A DNA stretch of 64,000 nt from Corella eumyota (Eukaryota; Chordata; Ascidiacea; Phlebobranchia; Corellidae). Position 1 is the first letter of the stretch, and the number at the start of each line of letters is the position of its first letter. Below the pieces are notes generated by a model that did no database searches, was not told the DNA's origin, and was given only the letters and a program-made list of their open reading frames with translations. Location: NCBI GenBank assembly GCA_963082875.1, contig OY720097.1, positions 558,001 to 622,000 on the forward strand, in the 5' to 3' direction. Shown in pieces: positions 15,450-26,622 of this stretch. The translations under genes and the position numbers were made by a program.

Positions 15450-15560
15450 TCTAATAAAATATGTAATTCAAAATTTTATAAGTTTGTAACTTTTTAATAA
15501 AATTGACATAACTTTTATGAATATTAATATATATGCAAAATTTTTTTAAATAAAGTTATT
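15450..15560 (-). repeat. Degenerate inverted fragment of the satellite unit
   Basis: Just past the array edge, the segment containing TAATAAAATTGACATAAC and TTTTATGAATATTAATAT is the reverse complement of the part of the satellite unit that reads ATTAATATTCATAAAAG then TTATGACACTTTTATT. Similarity is partial, with several substitutions and gaps, so this is an old, inverted piece of the satellite. Confidence 0.6.
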
Positions 15561-17678
15561 AATCTCTTTTTTTTAAATTAAAATTTTTGTTTAAAATAAA
15601 AATAAATTAGTATTATGCAAATCACAAAACTTGTAAATTTAACATTAAACAAATATGAATTTTTTTATTTCCATCTTCAGGTCATTAACATTTTTAATAT
15701 TTAAAAAATTAAAAATAACGTATTTAAAATAAGATTAATTTAGATTTACATATTTAAATTAAACGTTTAAATTTTTTTATTAAGGTATAACTGATCTAAT
15801 ATTAACGCTTATTTAATAATATATAAAATATTTATTTAATGTTTAACGTTTTCTTACCTATATAATATTACAGCAACATTTTTCTTTTAAATAAATTTAA
15901 ATGTTTCATTATTTCACATATTTAAACTTTACAAATATACGCGTGTTTTGTGATGTCACAATCAAAACCCAGTAATTTATTGTTTGTTCACCTTTTTAGT
16001 TGTTTACATAACAAGTAAACCTTAAAAATAAATTAGATTTATTAAATGTAAATAAAAAATCATATTTATCGCAATATTATATTTAACTTTTAATACGAAA
16101 GCTACAACTTTTGTTTAACCAGTAACTACTTTTATATTCATATAAAAGACAACTTAAATTCCTTAACATCAACGCAACAACGTTGTACTAAGAAACTCTA
16201 ATCAATTCCTCAAGCTTTTCTTGTGCGGCGTTCTTGCTTTTAAGTAGTCTGACGTCAGATCGTGGGAAAATTTTCGACCTAGTTTAAAGTTGGCGTTTAA
16301 CTTAAATAAGGAATTTACAATAAACAAATTTGTGTACATTTAAGTAACTTTTACTTTATATTAATAATCACATTTTGTACCAAATTCTTAATATTAAAAA
16401 AAAGTTTAAATATGATTTTAAAGAGGTCTTTCTTTATCACCGATCCATTTTTTTGTTAGCATTACCATTAACTATATATATATATTATAAATATTTTCAA
16501 TAAACCATGTTTGTACGATTTCAGCTTAGATGTCAGATAGCTTAACAAGGATCCTAAGACTTAAGAATAGCAGGAATTGAACCAACAACCACTTGTGCAT
16601 CAATCACACAAAACCAAACTTTGTCTAAATTAGCAAACAATCACAGTTATTTGAAATTTATTTGCATTGTTAAATAACAAAGGCAACAATGCATGACGTC
16701 ACAAACCAATAAAAACATTAAAATCGAAAAGTTTTTTTTCTTATTTAAAACTTTAACAAAAACAAATTAATGACAAAAAACAACAACAAAAATATATAGA
16801 ATGTGAAATATTTAACAAAAAAAAAACAAAAAAAATAAATTGTTAATATATTTATGTTAATAATATATATATATACTCTAAATTAAAACAAAAAAAATGT
16901 AATAATACTGAAAATCAAATATGTAACCTAAAGTTAATAATAAACAAAAAATATTAAAACTTTTCAAAAATAAACAATTTAAAATTCTTTAAAATCACCA
17001 GTTAAATGTTGAAATAATTACAAAAATGTGCCACCAAAATTATGCCACGCGCCGTGGCATGTATTAGTGACACCGAAGTAGTTACAATTGCTGTGCAAAG
17101 CGCTTTTTCATGTCCTACAACAACTAGCACAAAACACAACAAAAATAACCACGAGAAGTTAATTAAAAGCATTTGTTAATTACATTGTTGACGACATTCT
17201 AGAAAATCAAGCTTAAGTTTAAAAACAACAAATCTGAAATTAAAATTTTTTCTAAAAAAAAAAAAATATTTTTTTAAAAGAGAGAAGTCTAAAAATGTTG
17301 AAAGAAAAAGGGGCAAGAAAAAAAAGTTACAAATGGATAAGTCTGACAAAATCTCATTGGTCGAAAAATTTGGTCACTAAAGAAAATTGATGATGTCATA
17401 ACAAGATAATCATGACATCACAGAAAGAACAATCTGGAAGGGGAATTACCGACACCAAGCTTCGAAAGGGGAAATCACCTTAACCACAACTGCTGTGTAA
17501 ACGCAAAAAAATAAAATTTTCTCGAAATATTTACAAAAAAAAACGAATAAAAATCCACAGCAAGAATCACGTTGTAAGAAATAAGAAGTCATCAATTTTT
17601 GTCGACAACATCGCAGTGACGTCATAGTCACTAACGCGTCGACAGTGATGACGTCATAAAAACACCTTGTTAACATGG
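15561..17678. other. AT-rich non-coding region between satellite and cyclin gene
   Basis: No exon-like sequence is visible. It holds AT-rich runs, a few TGACGTCA-like sites and a short hairpin at 17042-17060. The right-hand part should include the 3' UTR of the minus-strand cyclin gene; I could not identify its polyadenylation signal with confidence. Confidence 0.5.
17042..17060. other. Perfect 8-bp stem, 3-nt loop hairpin
   Basis: ATGCCACG and CGTGGCAT are exact reverse complements separated by CGC. It lies about 620 bp downstream of the cyclin stop codon on the minus strand, so it may or may not be in its 3' UTR. No function is claimed. Confidence 0.4.
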
Positions 17679-20600
17679 TTATCGAGCTTGTGTGCGAATG
17701 TGAGTCATCGGGGGAAACCCCTTCATGCAAACCTGAAAGCCACAACTTGGGATTATGACATCATCGCTGATGATGTCATTACTGGAGGGTGACTCTTTGT
17801 TGACCTCTAGTGGTGGTTGTTGGGTAACTGAATAAAAACAATTAAAATTAAAAAGTCGAAAACTTTAAAATTAAAAAAAATAAAAATTTTTTACCTTTGG
17901 GACTAGCCCCAAGTTTTACAATTTCAGCATAAGTTCTAGCTTTGGGGTCACACAAGGTCATAGGGTGAAAGGCTGTGACCTCTACTGTGACCTCCATGTC
18001 TTCTTCACCCTCAGAAGCAGTCAAAGTTTTATCTGAGTCATATTCACAGTCAACTTGTTTGGGAGAATCCTAAAAAGAACAAAATTAATGGAATTTATTA
18101 AAAAAAAATTTTGCCTAACTTTTAAAAAAAATTACGTTGTTCTTCTTTAAATTATTTTAATAAATTTTAAGTTAGGGAAAATACAGAAACTAGGTTAACA
18201 AAAAAAAAACTAGTATGTTAAGTTATTTTACCAGTTTTTTAAAAACTTTAGGTATGAAAGGTATTTAGTAATTTTGGAAACCTAAAGACATACTGTTAGT
18301 ATTTCGAAGTTAAAATTATTAAAAAATTAATGTTTTTTTGTTTCTTACCAAGTTGTATTCCAAGGAGGGAGGAAGAGAAAGTAAATGGAAGAGCATCTCT
18401 CTACATTTCATGAAGCTCGAAGTTTTTACCTTAAAAGTAAAAATAAATAAGTTAGAACAAATTTTACCCTCAAAAAAATTTTAAATTCCATTTTACCCTA
18501 ACCTAGTCTACAGTGGACTTTAACGGTTTGGAGTATTATTAATTATAACTGCCAGACAATTAAACTGCTAATTTTTTTTGGCTCAGCTTTATAGCTAAAC
18601 CAGTTTTACAAGAATATTCTAAACACACCAAATGCTGATACTTCATTCAAAATTATAAAGGAAATGTGATGCCTTATTATAAATCAATTTTATCCAATAC
18701 TTGCAATTTTGATAAAAACAATCGAAAAAGAAAAAAATCTGATCTCCATTCACTAACAGGAAGTTGTTAATATTCTAATCAATTAAAATTTCAAATTAAA
18801 ATATCTCCAGAATGTTAATTATATAAATAAAGTAACTTAACCCTTTAAATTAATCAAAAATTAATTTAAAGGGTTTTAAAAATGAAAATATTTTATTTTT
18901 GACAAACTAAATATAAGAAAACTTTATTTTAATTAAGAATGTGATAAATCAATTAAAAAAACATTTTCTAAAACAATAAAAGCTATAAAACTTAACTTTT
19001 AACCCAGTTTTAGTTGCAAAACCAACATTTTAACAAGTGCATTGTATTACTTACACTACTTAAAGGCAGACAGTGTTAATGGATGTAGGTAGTTCAAAGT
19101 TAAAAGTCGATATTGTCAACTGTGTCAATATTAGAAATTAAAAAATCAATAATGATTGACCATTGTTGGTGTATATAATATCAAACTTCTAATAAGGATG
19201 AAGTTAACATAAAAATATATATTTAAATAAAATTAAACTAAAATAAATAATAAAAATAACCGAAATTTATTTTTAAATGAGAAAAATCCAATTTAAAATT
19301 AACTTTGAACTGGTAAATCATAAAAATTTTAACTTGCTAAAAAAAGCGGAAAAACTTGTTATTTTGGAGAACACTTCAACATAAGTGGACTCGTTAACAA
19401 TTAACACAATCAAGCCCCTATGACATCATAATACTTAGCCTGATAATATAATTCTAAAACTGTTAAAGTTTTTAACAAGTTAAACTTTAGTAAAAATCAT
19501 TATTTTACAAATACAACTAAAAATTACAAAAATTAAAAAAACTTTTATTTTATTTCATTATTTTCATTAAATTTAATTTATCTTAACTAGGTTTTTTTAG
19601 TTCTTATTACAAACAAAGAAACTGAAATAATATTATTTCTTTAAACATTTTTTTACAAATTTTACAAAGAAAACAAAACCTAATACAAACATTTTTGTTT
19701 CAAAAAGAAAGAAAAGGCAAACTTTTCAGTATTATCTTAATGTTTAAGTCACAACAACAAGCTATCTTGTAATAATAGTGGCTGTGTGATGTCATAATAC
19801 AGACCAAACACTGTATACCATATTAGGTAATAGGAAAGAGTTTAAAAAAAATAAGTTTCGAAAACTAAATAAAAACCTTAATTAAATTAATTTATTAAAT
19901 TAAATTAGAACATTTATCCAAGAATTTCATTAAAAATTAATTTTATTTTATTTAATTTTGTAAATTGAAACTTTTAATTCAATAAATTTAATTAATCTTT
20001 GAAACTTGATATTAGTTTGTAATTCAATATCTTAAACAATCAGCTGATTCAATAAACAAAAGAATTTACATCTAGAATAACTTTAAATCATGTCGCAACA
20101 TTTATTGAATATTGTTTAAATTGGTTTTGTAAAGTCACTACATAAAAATCCAAAAAATATAAAAATTATTTTTGCTAAATAGAAATTTACAAATCAAGTG
20201 CTTTAAAATCAATTAAAACTAATCTAACAAAGTTAAAGTAAAAATTAAAGTTTAAATAAAAACCACATTGCCAGTTTAAGTGAAAATTTTGAATAATCAA
20301 TAATTTTTAACTAAACTTAAAATCATTACCTTCAATTATTTACAAAAAAAAAGCTGATTTAAATAACCAACAATAAGTAAATATTTTAAATAAAATTATA
20401 ATTAAATCAAAGATTTATTAACAAAAAATATTACAAGTTTAAAAACTTTAAGGTAAGGAAAACAAGTGTAACTTTTGCTGTAAAAAAAACTAACTTACAT
20501 TGAGGATAAATTAAAGGATAAAAAAGTCTTTACTACTTAAAGTGCTTACCTCGGCAAGTTGTTGTAATCTTCCAGCAATTGAGGTCCAGAGAGCAGGGTT

Positions 20601-23600
20601 TCCGGTTAAAAACTCAAGATCGAGAGAAATGACGGCAAGAGCAATCACAGCGTTGCCAAATATTGCAACCTTGTAGTCGCACATCGCCCTCGTGAGTTCG
20701 GATGACAGAAATGTGTAATGTGTAGGGGAAACACTGTTTGAGAGTTTGGTGAAATGAGAAAACGACAAAACTTGAAACTAAAAAAAAATTTAAAATTAGA
20801 AAATAAAAATTTACAAATTTGTTAAAATGTAGCCTATTATAACTTTTATTGTACTTGGCCATTGTAATCTGTAAAAAACACTAAATAGTATAGAAAACTA
20901 ACATAATTATAGTTAAGTTTTTGCCAAAAAATAGTTGAAAACACTTCATTTATATATGGGGCTAGTCTTAGACTTTACTTAAACAAATAATAATATATAT
21001 ATAAAATAAACAAATAAATTAATTTTAAACTTGCATAATCAAAAAATCAAAAATATTGGGGTCTCTAACTTAACTAAAAAAACTTAACTAAAAATTTAAA
21101 TTTAATTAACTAAAAATTTAAATTTCAACACACACTTACTATACGTAAGTAATTAAAAAAATTGTTGAGTAATAACTATTTAAACATCTCAATTTTAGCA
21201 CACTTACAATATGAAGGTAAACAAAGGAATCTGGTATATTTCATTTTTTAATATTTTAGTACACTTACAATGTGGAGGTAATCAAGTGTTGTGGGTGAGT
21301 TGATATTCCAGGATAACTTCTCCAAGATTATTCTCTCCATTCGGAGGACATCGCAAACTCGACATCCACATTTGCTCTCCAGAACCAAGTCAGTTGTGCA
21401 AGGAACAACCTGGACAAATATTAATATTGTTTAATAAATTTTTTTTCATATCTCCTTAATAGGAAATAAGCTTTCTGATATTTTTATCGGGTAAGGGTGT
21501 GCGGTTTGGGATGTGTTGAGCTATCTGTAAATGCCGGGTTCAAGGGCGAATAGTGTGGCATTGGTGCGGCTCGAACCCGAAACCTTTCTGCTTAAAGTCA
21601 ATGAAGAATAAAGGTCGAATATATAAGGCTTTGAATTGAAAAATTGCCATTTGTGGTGTGTGAGCACAACTTTTGCTAAAAATCAAAGTATAATGAAGCC
21701 TAATAGACATATGCACTGTGCGTACAGGCCTTAAAGATATAATAAAGCTATATGTAGGCAATTGACTACAATTAAATCTTTTTTGTGACCATATTACGAC
21801 AAGTGATTTGATAATAAACAGTCAAGTAGGTTAAAAATATAGAACAGGCATTCAACTAGTTTTACTAATTTATGATAAGCTTGAAATTTAAGTGAGGTTT
21901 CAACTTAATAAAATTAAAATAAAGTGCAAAAAGGCTAGGAAGTCCTTTTTTTTAAATATATTTATAAATTTAAATCACAAAAACTTATTTTTTGAATTGG
22001 CACATATATAAATCTATTAGTATTATAATGCCAATGCGTCAATACATTTTATTTAATTAATTAATTACTCATATAACATGTTATAACTACAGGAAGTTAT
22101 CGATCAAACTAAAATATTTTATATATTATATCCTGACTTCAAATATAAACAAATCTTGTGTTTTTGTACAAAAGGTAAAAAATAAAATTTTTCCAAATTT
22201 AAAATTTTTTTACACACTATATTTTTAATTTTTTTACATAATAAAAACCAGATTATGACATCACAAACTTACATTTTCTTCCTCTGTGATCTTACTTGCG
22301 AGATAAAAACAACTTATGGCAATGCATTTGAGGTATTTTGGTTGAGCCTAAAATTTAAAATAAGATATTAACAACATAGAACAAATGGTAAAAAGTGGTT
22401 CCTACATTTACAGAGCAGTTTTTTTATTTATTTATCCTCGATTTGGGAAGGCCGATTTCACAACCCAAACATAAAGTAACATTAGTTACCTTAACTCAGT
22501 CTTAAGTTGCCTATGCCAGTTTGAGATATTATTTAATATATATTTGCCCAAGAATTAAACTGCTGATTAAGAATTGGCTCAGCAAGAGTTAACACCGTTT
22601 ATAGGGCCTTTCTCAAGGGTGCTAAAAAGCATGAGAGCAGTGGGAATTAAGCCCAGAACCTCATGTAGTAAAACCAAGTGTTCTGACCACAACCCCATGC
22701 TGCCAGTAACAACCAATAATCAGATTATATAGAAAACATCACATGAACAAATAAACTAGCAAATGACAACTTAAGACTGGTCCTGGTTAAATGTAAGTTA
22801 CTCTTAAATTAATCAACCCTTTTTGTGTTTTAAAAATAAATTCAAACTCACTTTAACTGAAGTAATAAATCGATCTAGGATACTGGTGGCCAGGAAGAAG
22901 GTTTCTGGGTGGAAGTTGAAATGGGAAGTTAATTCGGAAATCCACTCAACAATAATATCTCGATCTTGGGGACCAATTTCTTTCTAAAGATTTAAAATTT
23001 AAGGGTTAAAACAAAATAACAATTAAAGGAAAAGTTACATGAAGAACAAAAATCAAAAAGGTATGCATAATTTTTATTACTATAGTATTGAGAATATTGT
23101 AAATATTCAACTTTATTACAAATTAAATTTAATTTAAAATAAAATGAAAACGTTAACAAAATACCGTTCAACTAAAAGCCTATAATTTACTAACAACAAA
23201 ACAACTATAACTCTTCTATCAAAATAAACCTTATCATTAGGTGATAAATAATGAAAGGCCTTCTGGTTAATATAAAAGCACAAAACTTAGTAATTTTAAG
23301 GACAAAACGACAGAAAAACCAGTTTAAACCGGTTCATATAGAAGCTACGCCTTTACAACGCCCTTAACTCTTTTACAACTACAGGGCATGATTTACGTTT
23401 GAATAAACGCTGGAAGATGTAATTTTGTAGTGAAAGGGTTTAAGTGATTTTATTTGACCATCGCTCTACGCTGAAGGAAACCTGGGTATATGCTTGAATA
23501 ACCTTGGAGTATTTTATTCGCTCGTTCGAATTTAAAGGTCGAAAAGATCGCGCTTTTAAGTCAATATGCGCGCTTTTCGCCATCTTAGCAACGTTCTCTT

Positions 23601-24870
23601 TATGACGTCACAGTTGACGCTACGTTAGAATAAATATTTGGACAAAAGCAAACATAAATTTTCAGTTTCGTTGAAATTAAATAATTATTAAACAAAATTT
23701 CAGTTGAATATAAAAATTTCCACCAACGTTTAATTCCCTTTTAACACGACACAATCGGCCAATATATGACGTAATAATGAAATTGCACCATTGTGACGTT
23801 GTAAAAGCGAATAATTGCATCATACCCGGCAAGTTTCACAAACATTACATGCGAGAAATATAGAGTTAGCTGAAGGCTGGTTTGTTAGTGATTATGATCG
23901 AGTTTTTCCTGTAATTATAAGCTTCATGCAACTGAATTTCCACTTAAAATAACGACCATATTTTGCAAGTATTATATGAGAAAAATTACTTCTAAAAATT
24001 CCTGGTATAAATGTAACTTAAATATTATTTTTAAGGTATATAAAGTTATATTCAACTCATTTTTTTCTAATAAAAAGCAATATTTTGCAAATTTTAAATA
24101 AGAAAAATACCTATTAAAATGTATTTTGAGTTATTTTTTCTGTTTTTATACAAAAAAGGTAATATATGATCCATCAATACAAAAACAAATAAAAACTTGT
24201 TAATAATAAACCAAAGTTACCACATAGCATTATATTAGGTAATGTTTGATTATTTGTGCAACTGTTTATTTACATATCCACAATAAAAGGTAAACACAGC
24301 TTGATTAAACTTTTAAATTATTTATTTAATGATGCAATGGCATTAAAATTATATTTGAACTAGAATAAAAGTGTTAATAAATTCTGTTTAATTATTTACA
24401 AGCTTAATGTAACAAAAAACTAATTTTAATAAAGCTAAAATATTCAATATTGAAAAAACAAACTAATTAATCCAAATTTTTAGCTACAAAATTAAAAAAG
24501 CCGTTAATTTTTATCTTTAAATTGGTATAAATGGTATAAACATTAAAATCGAGCTTGCTTTGTCTTTTAACTTACATTTTCTAGCTAAACAATCCAATTT
24601 TATACAAAAAAGTCATTAACTTTAAACCTCAAAGTTGAACAAAATCAAAGTAACTCACCTTTTTTAAATTTGAAACAATTTCTTTCAGTTACATAGTTTA
24701 AAAGTCTAAACCCCAATATTACAAAATCAGGCAAAATACAAAAATAAAAAATCCCAAACCTGGCTGTTAGGTTGAGTGAGTGGATCCTTCTTCCAACTTT
24801 CCTTCTCCTTGAGTTTGAGGTCGTTGAGTTTACCGACCAACCGCTGTTGTGGCCAACTTTGATCCAACAT
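17679..24870 (-). CDS. CCNI: Cyclin I-like protein (cyclin I/G family), 363 aa
   Basis: Regulatory cyclin of the atypical I/G group. Coding exons in order (minus strand): 24870-24760, 22983-22852, 22347-22273, 21409-21269, 20777-20550, 18429-18349, 18069-17895, 17827-17679. All junctions are GT-AG and in phase. The cyclin box occupies about residues 45-160: WISELTSHFNFHPETFF, LDRFITSVKAQPKYL, CIAISCFYLASKITEEE, then RMERIILEKLSWN and TTLDYLHIF, which match the vertebrate cyclin I pattern by eye. A second helical region (about 154-256) follows. The tail (about 257-363) is acidic and poorly conserved. Length fits cyclin I (human 377 aa). The start chosen is the first ATG of the exon at 24760, giving MLDQSWPQQRL; the frame stays open upstream without another ATG. 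The acceptor before this exon could be a spliced-leader trans-splice site, which tunicates are known to use. Members of this group do not clearly activate a CDK, so the partner is unknown. Cyclin G is the alternative. Confidence 0.88.
18495..18620 (-). mobile_element. Degenerate SINE fragment in cyclin intron
   Basis: Reverse-orientation match to the middle of the tRNA-headed SINE found elsewhere in the window (Cics-1-like), recognisable by CCTAGTCTACAGTGGACTTT, ATTATAACTGCC and GACAATTAAACTGC followed by GGCTCAGC. Both ends have decayed beyond recognition. Confidence 0.55.
21200..21282 (-). repeat. 61-bp duplication carrying a copied splice donor
   Basis: The segment ACACTTACAATATGAAGGTAA at about 21200-21220 repeats, with few changes, ACACTTACAATGTGGAGGTAA at about 21261-21281, which spans the 3' end and donor of the cyclin exon 21269-21409. 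Flanking AATTTTAG/ATTTTAGT sequence is repeated too. The intron therefore starts with a second donor-like GTAAGTGT 61 nt downstream of the real one. Confidence 0.6.
21485..21850. repeat. Dispersed repeat with B-box-like head (families T and R2 side by side)
   Basis: The left part (GAGCTATCTGTAAATGCCGG, GTGCGGCTCGAACCCGAAAC) recurs at 41735-41960 and, in reverse, at 59262-59375. The right part (TTGCCATTTGTGGTGTG and TTGTGACCATATTACGAC) recurs at 42475-42620 and 58385-58480. On the minus strand the left part contains GGTTCGAGCC, close to a tRNA B box. It lies in a cyclin intron. Confidence 0.6.
22428..22708 (-). mobile_element. tRNA-headed SINE (Cics-1-like), antisense
   Basis: Near full-length copy in reverse orientation inside a cyclin intron. 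From left to right it shows the TTTATCCTCGATTTGGGAAGG tail region, the AACATAAAGTAACATTAGTT block, the CTGCTGATTAAG and GGCTCAGCAAGAGTT blocks, GCATGAGAGCAGTGGG, and the tRNA-like head ending in CCATGCTGCCAG. Confidence 0.85.
23340..23870. promoter_or_regulatory. CpG-rich island inside the first cyclin intron
   Basis: This stretch stands out from its AT-rich, CpG-poor surroundings: it has repeated CG dinucleotides (ACGCC, GCTCTACGCTG, ATCGCGC, GCGCGC), two CRE-like elements (TGACGTCA, TGACGTAA) and TTCGCCATCTTAGC, whose reverse complement resembles a YY1 site. It could be an internal promoter or enhancer of the cyclin gene. This is inference from composition only. Confidence 0.35.
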
Positions 24871-25343
24871 TTTCGTTGTTCTGATCACAAGTTCTTGAAC
24901 ACCTGGCCGACTACAAAGTAAAACACAATTAAAGAAAGGTTTTGATTAAGCTAAAGTCAAATTTGACTAACTGGAAGACTAAATGTTAAAGTTTTCACTA
25001 TAAATGGTATTGATATAATCTAAGATAAATCTGCTAAATCTTTATGTTCTAATTTCCAACAAAGTTTTTTTTGTATGAATAAAAAAAGTTTTTTTATATA
25101 CCAAACATAAAGCTTAAAAAAACTAAATAAATTAACACTTATACAATTTAACAAAACTATTTATTGACCTTGTTTATTTAAAAATATAACCTTGATTTTT
25201 CAAACATCTAGAAGAACTATTATACATTAAAAAACTTCATTATTTAAGTAAGCTTTTAACATAACATTGACTAAATGAAAATACTAAATACATTTTATTT
25301 GTTTAATGTTAATATTGACATACGAATTTTTACTTAATTTTAC

Positions 25344-25440
25344 CTTTCCACAGCAGCGGTTGATCTTTTTATTTGTCCCTGAGTATTGATCCATAAGATT
25401 GCAATATTAATGGAGCAACAGAACTAGCATTGCCTTAATT
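25344..25440 (-). other. Possible 5' non-coding exon of the cyclin gene
   Basis: On the minus strand this segment ends in GTGGAAAG followed by a good donor (GTAAAATT) and lies upstream of the first cyclin coding exon. It contains an ATG, but splicing it directly to the next exon puts that ATG in a different frame from the cyclin. It is therefore either 5' UTR with a short upstream reading frame or not an exon at all. Confidence 0.25.
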
Positions 25441-26622
25441 AATCGCCAAAAACCATTTTTTTTCCTGATTAAATTTGTTAAAATAAAAATTTTACGTCAC
25501 TTTCCTTTTGGCTTACAGCTGACTGAATGAATAGGAGAGAGAAAAAAACATTCGCCCTTTTTCTCCCATGACGTCACAAAGGATGTTCTTTTTATACCGT
25601 GACGATAGCGACAAGTTCTGTTATGGCAAAAAGACAAGAGGAAATTCTTTCGGAAATAAAGAAACATGATGTTAATTAATTAAAATATCCTGACCTTAAT
25701 TTTAAGAATATATTTAACTCAGCCAAAATATATTAAACTTTATCCCCATAAATGTCTTCAGACATTTATAAAACCACACCTTTACTTTTTAACAACAAAA
25801 TTTAAAAAAGAATTTTAAAACAATTAGATTGGGATTTTGTTACCACCATGTTTTAATGAATAAATGCTTTTCTTTTTAATATTTAATTTTAGTCTAGAAT
25901 ATTCTCTTTTCAATAGAGTCTGACGTCAAAACCGTGGTGTGCTTACCTACGTCATCTTTTATCGCAAAATCCAACTACGGAAACCAAAGTTTAAACTTAT
26001 TTGGATTTCCTAGTAAAAACTAAGAAGTACTAAAACCTGCTATACAAGATAAAAACATGTTTTTATTTTTATCATTTTTGTGATTTTTGCGAAAACAACA
26101 CAAATAACAGAATGTAAATTCACAATTTTGATTTAATTTACATGAAACTTTAGGAATAAAAACTACACCGTTTATATTTTTCAATAAGAAATGTGCAAAT
26201 CGCAACAATTCATTTTCACAGTGAATTGTCAATAAAAATAAAACAAAAATATAAAAAAGAATAAAAACAAAATAATGTGCAATTCAAAATTGAATTTCTA
26301 ATGATTTAAAAATTTGTTAGTTTTCAAGAATTAGTAAAACAAAGTACACACAAGCAGATTTTAGGCACAGTAATTTTTAAAACCAAATATAAAAATTGGC
26401 AGTCATTTATGTGTATTTCAGCACATTTAAAAAAAACAATATAACATTTTTTTATACACATTAAGAATATAATAAAAAACTGGCAAGAAGTTTATGTTTT
26501 GCCTTTTTTAACAAGAAAATAAATACAACAAAAAATTCAGGTTGGCAGATTTTGAGATTTCTTCCATAAAAACCACAGTATTAATATCAGCGCAATAAAA
26601 AAAAAAATTCAACTTTCAACAT
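25441..26622. other. Intergenic region: cyclin promoter side and 3' flank of the VWA/EGF gene
   Basis: No exons seen. It includes TGACGTCA sites near 25570 and 25920 and AT-rich low-complexity DNA. Short open frames at 26020-26232 lack homology, exon structure or codon bias and look fortuitous. Confidence 0.5.

Noticed and set aside
17446-17745. Minus-strand open frame of 99 codons
   Set aside because: It overlaps the last cyclin exon in a different frame from the spliced cyclin reading; the in-frame model has matching phases.
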